NCBI GenBank assembly: GCA_019237205.1
Contig: JAFAHO010000129.1
Location: 1-35,917, forward strand
Source of the DNA: Hyphomicrobiales bacterium
Lineage (GTDB): Bacteria; Pseudomonadota; Alphaproteobacteria; Rhizobiales; Beijerinckiaceae
Reading direction: 5' to 3'
DNA: 35,917 nt
The position numbers and the translations under genes are program-made. Positions 33,018 to 35,917 of this stretch are shown here, piece after piece. Every line of letters begins with the position of its first letter. Position 1 is the stretch's first letter. Below the pieces are notes generated by a model that saw only the letters and a list, made by a program, of their open reading frames with translations, made no database searches and had not been told where the DNA came from.

Positions 33018-33578
33018 ATGCGCGCCTCCGACTTCGACATCCTCATCGTGCCCACCATCGGGGGCGCCGCCGAGGGCGACTGGCCGAGCCGCTGGAGGGC
33101 AAAACTCTCGACCGCCCGCTTCGTCCATCCGGCCGCCCCGCGCGAGCGGCGGCGCGAGGCCTGGACCGAGGCGGTCGCAGTGGCGGCCCGCAAGGCGACG
33201 AGGCCCGCGCTCTTCATCGGCCACGGGACCGGCGCAGCGGCGATCGCGGACGCGGCGAAGGCCCTCGACGGCGCCGATGTCCGCGGCGCCTTCCTGGTCG
33301 CGCCGCCGGACGACAAAGGGCTCGAACGCCTGGCGGGCGCCGACTGGACCCCGGCGCGTGTGCCCCTGCCCTGGCCGAGCGTGGTCGTGGCGAGCCGCAA
33401 CGATCCTTATGCGGCCTATGACGCGGTCGCGGCGCTCGCCTCCGACTGGGGCGCCGACCTGATCGACGCGGGCGAAGCCGGCGGCCTCGACGCGGCAAGC
33501 GGCCACGGTCCCTGGCCGGAAGGACTGATGCGGCTCGCGGCGTTCATCAAGGGGATCGGCAAGCGGGCTGGCGCGTAA
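33018..33578 (+). CDS. RBBP9/YdeN-like alpha/beta hydrolase lacking the nucleophilic serine
   Basis: This 186-residue protein has the compact serine hydrolase fold of RBBP9/YdeN. It opens DILIVPTIGGAAEGDWPSRW; the acid region is VVVASRNDPYAAYDAV (Asp129) and the histidine is in SGHGPWPEG (His163). Where relatives have GHSLG, this one has FIGHGTGAAA, so the nucleophile position (70) is Gly. Hydrolysis by the usual triad is therefore unlikely, unless Thr71 substitutes. The ATG at 33018 fits the family N-terminus. A broken partial second copy of this gene lies at about 34925-35112, beyond the glycine-rich gene. It may be a binding or regulatory protein; no function is shown. Confidence 0.86.
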   Translation: MRASDFDILIVPTIGGAAEGDWPSRWRAKLSTARFVHPAAPRERRREAWTEAVAVAARKATRPALFIGHGTGAAAIADAAKALDGADVRGAFLVAPPDDKGLERLAGADWTPARVPLPWPSVVVASRNDPYAAYDAVAALASDWGADLIDAGEAGGLDAASGHGPWPEGLMRLAAFIKGIGKRAGA

Positions 33579-33713
33579 GGGTAAAATCTGCCTGGCGTCT
33601 GCGCTAGATCATGACAGCTGTGGGGATTTCCGGGCGAAAATCGGACGCACTGGACGGCCGCTGCGGAAACTTCCCGGCTCGATGGCCCCACTGATCCAAA
33701 GTTCAAGCGCCAT

Positions 33714-33764
33714 CGTAACGGTAAACGCTGTAACGCCGCGACCTTTTGTCGCAGGACCGTTACG
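33714..33764 (+). promoter_or_regulatory. Inverted repeat and hairpin upstream of glycine-rich gene
   Basis: CGTAACGG (33714-33721) and CCGTTACG (33757-33764) are perfect inverted repeats flanking a smaller hairpin GCGAC-CTTTT-GTCGC (33738-33752). The right arm ends about 18 bases before the ATG at 33783 and just before the ribosome binding site AGGAGG. In the leader mRNA this could fold and tune translation, or the arms could bind a regulator. The structure is visible; the role is inferred. Confidence 0.45.
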
Positions 33765-33782
33765 TGTTAGGAGGAACTACCC

Positions 33783-34832
33783 ATGCGCAATCAGCTACTT
33801 ATCGCGGTTAGCGCGTTAGGCCTGACCGTATTCGCGTTCAACGACGCACAAGCCTTAGGACCTAGCGGTCATGGCGTCGGCGTGGCTGGCGTCGGCAGTG
33901 TCGGCGTCGGAGTCGGAAGCGGCGGCGTGGCCGGCGTCGGCGTTGGCGTCGGCAGCAACTCGAGCGCGAGCCCGGGTTCGGGCAGCGGCGGCGTGGCCGG
34001 CGTCGGCGTCGGGGTGGGCAGCGGCCCAGGCGGCGTCGGAACCGGAAGCGGCGGCGTGGCCGGAATTGGCGTCGGCGTCGGAAGTTCGAACGGCGGCAGC
34101 GTCGGCTCAGGTTCTGGCGGCGTTGCCGGAATTGGCGCCGGAGTTGGCTCTTCAAATGGCGGCAGTGTCGGTTCGGGAACTGGCGTGGCCGGCATCGGAG
34201 CCGGCGTTGGAAGTTCGAACGGCGGCAGCGTCGGCTCAGGCGTCGGGGGAATAGGCGGCGTCGGCGTTGGCGTTGGAAACTCTAATGGCGGCAGTGTTGG
34301 CTCCGGAACGAGCGGCGTGGCTGGCGTTGGCGTTGGCGTCGGAAACTCTAATGGCGGCGGTGTTGGCTCCGGAACGGGCGGCGTGGCCGGCGTTGGCGTT
34401 GGCGTCGGTTCGGGAACCAACGGCGTTGGCGCTGGCTCAGGCGGTGTGGGCGGAATTGGCGTTGGCGTTGGAACCGGCGGTGGAGGCGGCGACTCCGCTG
34501 GAGGCGCCACAGCTGGCGGCGGCGGGCCAGGCTCCGGCGGCGGAATCGGAGTCGGGTCGACTGGCGGCTCAGGCTCCGGCGGCGGTTCCAGTTCTGGTGT
34601 CGGAGTCGCCTCGCTCGGCGGAAGCTCGTCGCCCAGCGTAAGCGCGCCTTCATCGACATCGAACTTTGGCGTGCCGGCTACTGCCGCGCCACTCGGTTCG
34701 GCTCTGAGCCCCAACAATGGGCAATATAAGCTTAAGCTGGCCATCAAGCGGATGTGCCCGCAAATTCTCGCCGACCCTGAGTCTTATGACGATAATCTCG
34801 TCGCTATGTGCCGTAGACTTGCGGCGAGATGA
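33783..34832 (+). CDS. Exported glycine-rich repeat protein
   Basis: This 349-residue protein starts at an ATG with AGGAGG eight bases upstream. The signal peptide is LIAVSALGLTVFAFNDAQA. Residues about 27-280 are almost entirely Gly, Val, Ser and Ala with some Asn. They are built on a 22-residue unit that reads, in its best copies, SSNGGSVGSGSGGVAGIGAG followed by VG. The C-terminus is different: about 45 residues with KLKLAIKRMCPQILADPESY and a second Cys (AMCRRLAAR), possibly a disulfide-linked cap. Alternating Gly-X residues suggest an extended beta or silk-like secreted fibre or surface protein. No anchor, secretion partner or catalytic motif is seen. I do not recognise a characterised family. 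Confidence 0.82.
   Translation: MRNQLLIAVSALGLTVFAFNDAQALGPSGHGVGVAGVGSVGVGVGSGGVAGVGVGVGSNSSASPGSGSGGVAGVGVGVGSGPGGVGTGSGGVAGIGVGVGSSNGGSVGSGSGGVAGIGAGVGSSNGGSVGSGTGVAGIGAGVGSSNGGSVGSGVGGIGGVGVGVGNSNGGSVGSGTSGVAGVGVGVGNSNGGGVGSGTGGVAGVGVGVGSGTNGVGAGSGGVGGIGVGVGTGGGGGDSAGGATAGGGGPGSGGGIGVGSTGGSGSGGGSSSGVGVASLGGSSSPSVSAPSSTSNFGVPATAAPLGSALSPNNGQYKLKLAIKRMCPQILADPESYDDNLVAMCRRLAAR
33870..34620 (+). repeat. Degenerate 66-bp (22-codon) tandem repeat within the glycine-rich gene
   Basis: The coding region of the glycine-rich protein is made of repeated blocks containing GGCGGCGTGGCCGGCGTTGG-like DNA. The clearest copies, about 34080-34410, recur every 66 bases: five units beginning (S/N)SNGG(S/G)VGSG, one of them 63 bases long. 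Left of this the blocks are shorter and looser, as expected from repeated slippage and drift. The array may vary in copy number between strains. Confidence 0.75.
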
Positions 34833-34854
34833 AGCGTCCGCCCTGACAATAAAA

Positions 34855-34876
34855 GCCCCCGGCTTTGGCCGGGGGC
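34855..34876 (-). terminator. Intrinsic terminator, best read on the minus strand
   Basis: GCCCCCGGC and GCCGGGGGC form a perfect 9-base stem with a TTTG loop. On the plus strand the hairpin is preceded by AATAAAA and not followed by T, so on the minus strand it is followed by TTTTATT, the classical arrangement. It would stop transcription arriving from the minus-strand repeat-protein gene before it reaches the glycine-rich gene. The hairpin may also end plus-strand transcripts more weakly. Confidence 0.7.
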
Positions 34877-34924
34877 CGTCCGATCGTTTCAATACGCACC
34901 CACGCCCGCGCGCCCGTGCTTCGG

Positions 34925-35112
34925 CCGGCGCCGACGTCCGCGGCGCCTTCCTGGTCGCGCCGCCGCACGGCAATGGGCGGGGCGCCGACTGGACCCAGGC
35001 GCGTGCGCCCTGCCCTGGCCCACGTGGTCGTCGCGAGCCGCAACGATCCTTATGACGCCTTGGACGCCGTCGCCGCGCTCGCCGTCGACTGGGGCGCGGA
35101 CCTCATCGACGC
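34925..35112 (+). pseudogene. Partial, frameshifted second copy of the RBBP9-like gene
   Basis: This segment repeats the middle of the gene at 33018-33578. One frame gives GADVRGAFLVAPP (as residues 86-97 there). After a frame change another gives HVVVASRNDPYDALDAVAAL followed by AVDWGADLIDA (as residues 122-151). Several runs of DNA are identical, for example GGCGCCTTCCTGGTCGCGCC and AGCCGCAACGATCCTTATG. There is no start, no nucleophile region and no C-terminus. It is a duplicated fragment that has since decayed. The flanks 34877-34924 hold nothing I recognise. Confidence 0.85.
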
Positions 35113-35113
35113 T

Positions 35114-35151
35114 CCGAATGTAGATCGGTGTGGAAGTTTATTCACATTCGG
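35114..35151. repeat. Short inverted repeat at the right edge of the duplicated fragment
   Basis: CCGAATGT (35114-35121) and ACATTCGG (35144-35151) are perfect inverted arms around 22 AT-richer bases. They lie directly after the decayed hydrolase fragment and just past the stop of the minus-strand gene ending at 35177. It could be a minor terminator for that gene or a scar of the rearrangement. Confidence 0.4.
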
Positions 35152-35176
35152 GGTCCCCGAAGAGATTGCAGTGATA

Positions 35177-35917
35177 TCACTCAATCAAGCTTTCCAGTAA
35201 TCGCGCCGCCTGCGGCTTGAGCGCGTCGCACGTCATATCTCGCACGAAGCCTTCCGCCTCGCGTCGGTTGGGGTTCGTGCGAATGCGGTTGAGCTCTTCG
35301 GCCTCTCTCCAACATGCGCCGGGAGGATCGGCGGCGAGGTTGAGGCTCTCCAAAAGCAAGCGAACTTGAGGACGCAGCCGTTCGCATTGAAGGTTTCGCC
35401 AGAGCTGCTGCGCCGTATCGGCTGAAGGTTGCGCGCGGATGCGGTTCAGGCTGTCCTGCTCGGAAACACAGTCGCTCGCCGCCTTCAGCCCCACGGCGGA
35501 CCTTCCCTTAACCGAAGGACTTTCGGACGCGGAGGCTGACGGTGAGGCCACGAAACCCTGGCTCTCGAGCAGGCGCAAGAGCTGCGGTCGCAGTGTCTCG
35601 CAGCGCAACTCGTCGGCGAAACGCGCAGCCTCTTCGCTCGAGGGGCTGTTGCGCAGGCGCTCCAGGCGTTCCTCGTCACGCTTGCAGATTTCATCGGGCG
35701 TGGAAAGCGCGACTTCTGTCGCCGGGGAGGGCGCGGCCGCACGCGCGACCTCACTCGTAGCCTTCGCGTCCGGAGATGCGCCGTTCGAGACCTCCGCACG
35801 AGCCGGCCCTGGAGGCGAGGAGCCCAAGGTCTCGATCAGACCCAAGAGCTGAGGACGCAATGTCTCGCAGCGCAACTCGGCGGCGAAGCGCGCAGCTTCT
35901 TCACTCGAGGGGCTGCT
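35177..35917 (-). CDS. Cys/LRPQ tandem-repeat protein (N-terminal part outside window)
   Basis: The last 246 residues of a protein that begins beyond the right edge. It contains at least three full repeats and part of a fourth, with a unit of about 45 residues: Cys, an acidic helix ending L(N/E)R(I/L)R, then xxP, then a second helix with Cys and L(R/K)PQ, ending LLESL. Examples are LRCETLRPQLLRLLES, LQCERLRPQVRLLLESL and MTCDALKPQAARLLESL. Pro/Ala/Ser-rich linkers of variable length join the first units. Two cysteines per unit suggest disulfide-linked helical hairpins, hence an exported location, but the N-terminus is not visible. From memory, similar repeats follow peptidase-like domains in some Hyphomicrobiales proteins. 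I do not recognise a characterised family. Confidence 0.8.
   Translation of the reverse strand, partial: SSPSSEEAARFAAELRCETLRPQLLGLIETLGSSPPGPARAEVSNGASPDAKATSEVARAAAPSPATEVALSTPDEICKRDEERLERLRNSPSSEEAARFADELRCETLRPQLLRLLESQGFVASPSASASESPSVKGRSAVGLKAASDCVSEQDSLNRIRAQPSADTAQQLWRNLQCERLRPQVRLLLESLNLAADPPGACWREAEELNRIRTNPNRREAEGFVRDMTCDALKPQAARLLESLIE

Noticed and set aside
33870-34620. Possible CRISPR array or direct-repeat DNA element
   Set aside because: The repeats are in frame, degenerate and without unique spacers of constant length; they are coding repeats.
33869-34747. Minus-strand proline/threonine-rich frame of 292 codons
   Set aside because: It is the reverse complement of the glycine-rich repeats; the plus-strand gene has signal peptide, ribosome binding site and a non-repetitive C-terminus.
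35118-35136. Stretch resembling sequencing adapter (TGTAGATCGGTGTGGAAG)
   Set aside because: Only short partial similarity, no extended adapter match, and it lies inside otherwise continuous sequence.

Overview
The window looks like chromosomal DNA of a GC-rich alphaproteobacterium, probably of the Hyphomicrobiales (Beijerinckiaceae, Methylocystaceae or Bradyrhizobium-like). This placement is inferred from codon use, frequent GTG starts, the protein families and a REP-like palindrome near 5.55 kb; no marker gene fixes it. No tRNA, rRNA or CRISPR array was seen.

Positions 1-7443 form a sugar uptake and oxidation locus. On the minus strand are a partial ribose-type binding protein, a decayed oxidoreductase and a TIM-barrel sugar isomerase/epimerase. 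Divergent from these, on the plus strand, are two overlapping Gfo/Idh/MocA oxidoreductases and a complete ribose-type ABC importer (binding protein, permease, single-domain ATPase). Positions 7444-8832 are a gene-poor graveyard with an IS110-like transposase remnant and another broken gene end. Positions 8833-14557 hold a second sugar system: two permeases, a family 1 binding protein and a GH4 glycosidase on the minus strand, with a divergent AraC regulator. It has no ATPase gene of its own.

Positions 14558-22014 are mixed. They hold a corA-like pseudogene with three frameshifts, a divergent pair of a beta-keto acid cleavage enzyme and a class III aminotransferase, a LolA-like protein, a lone molybdopterin oxidoreductase, and an exported S41-type peptidase whose start lies beside a 29-bp tandem duplication.

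Positions 22050-26733 are the most striking part. A two-gene minus-strand operon encodes a protein with three TIR-like domains and, 4 bases later, a 1046-residue nSTAND NTPase with coiled coil, one membrane helix and a WD40-like C-terminus. The DNA is visibly more AT-rich than its surroundings. This is the architecture of an NTP-dependent conflict (antiviral or abortive) system with a probable NAD-cleaving TIR effector.

Positions 27060-32781 return to ordinary genes: exonuclease III, a penicillin-acylase-family hydrolase, an operon joined by GTGA overlaps (response regulator, cyclic-nucleotide-binding-domain protein, small zincin) and an HNH nuclease. Positions 33018-35917 hold an RBBP9-like hydrolase lacking its nucleophilic serine, an exported glycine-rich protein built on a 22-residue repeat, a broken partial second copy of the RBBP9-like gene, and the C-terminal part of a Cys/LRPQ repeat protein that runs off the window.
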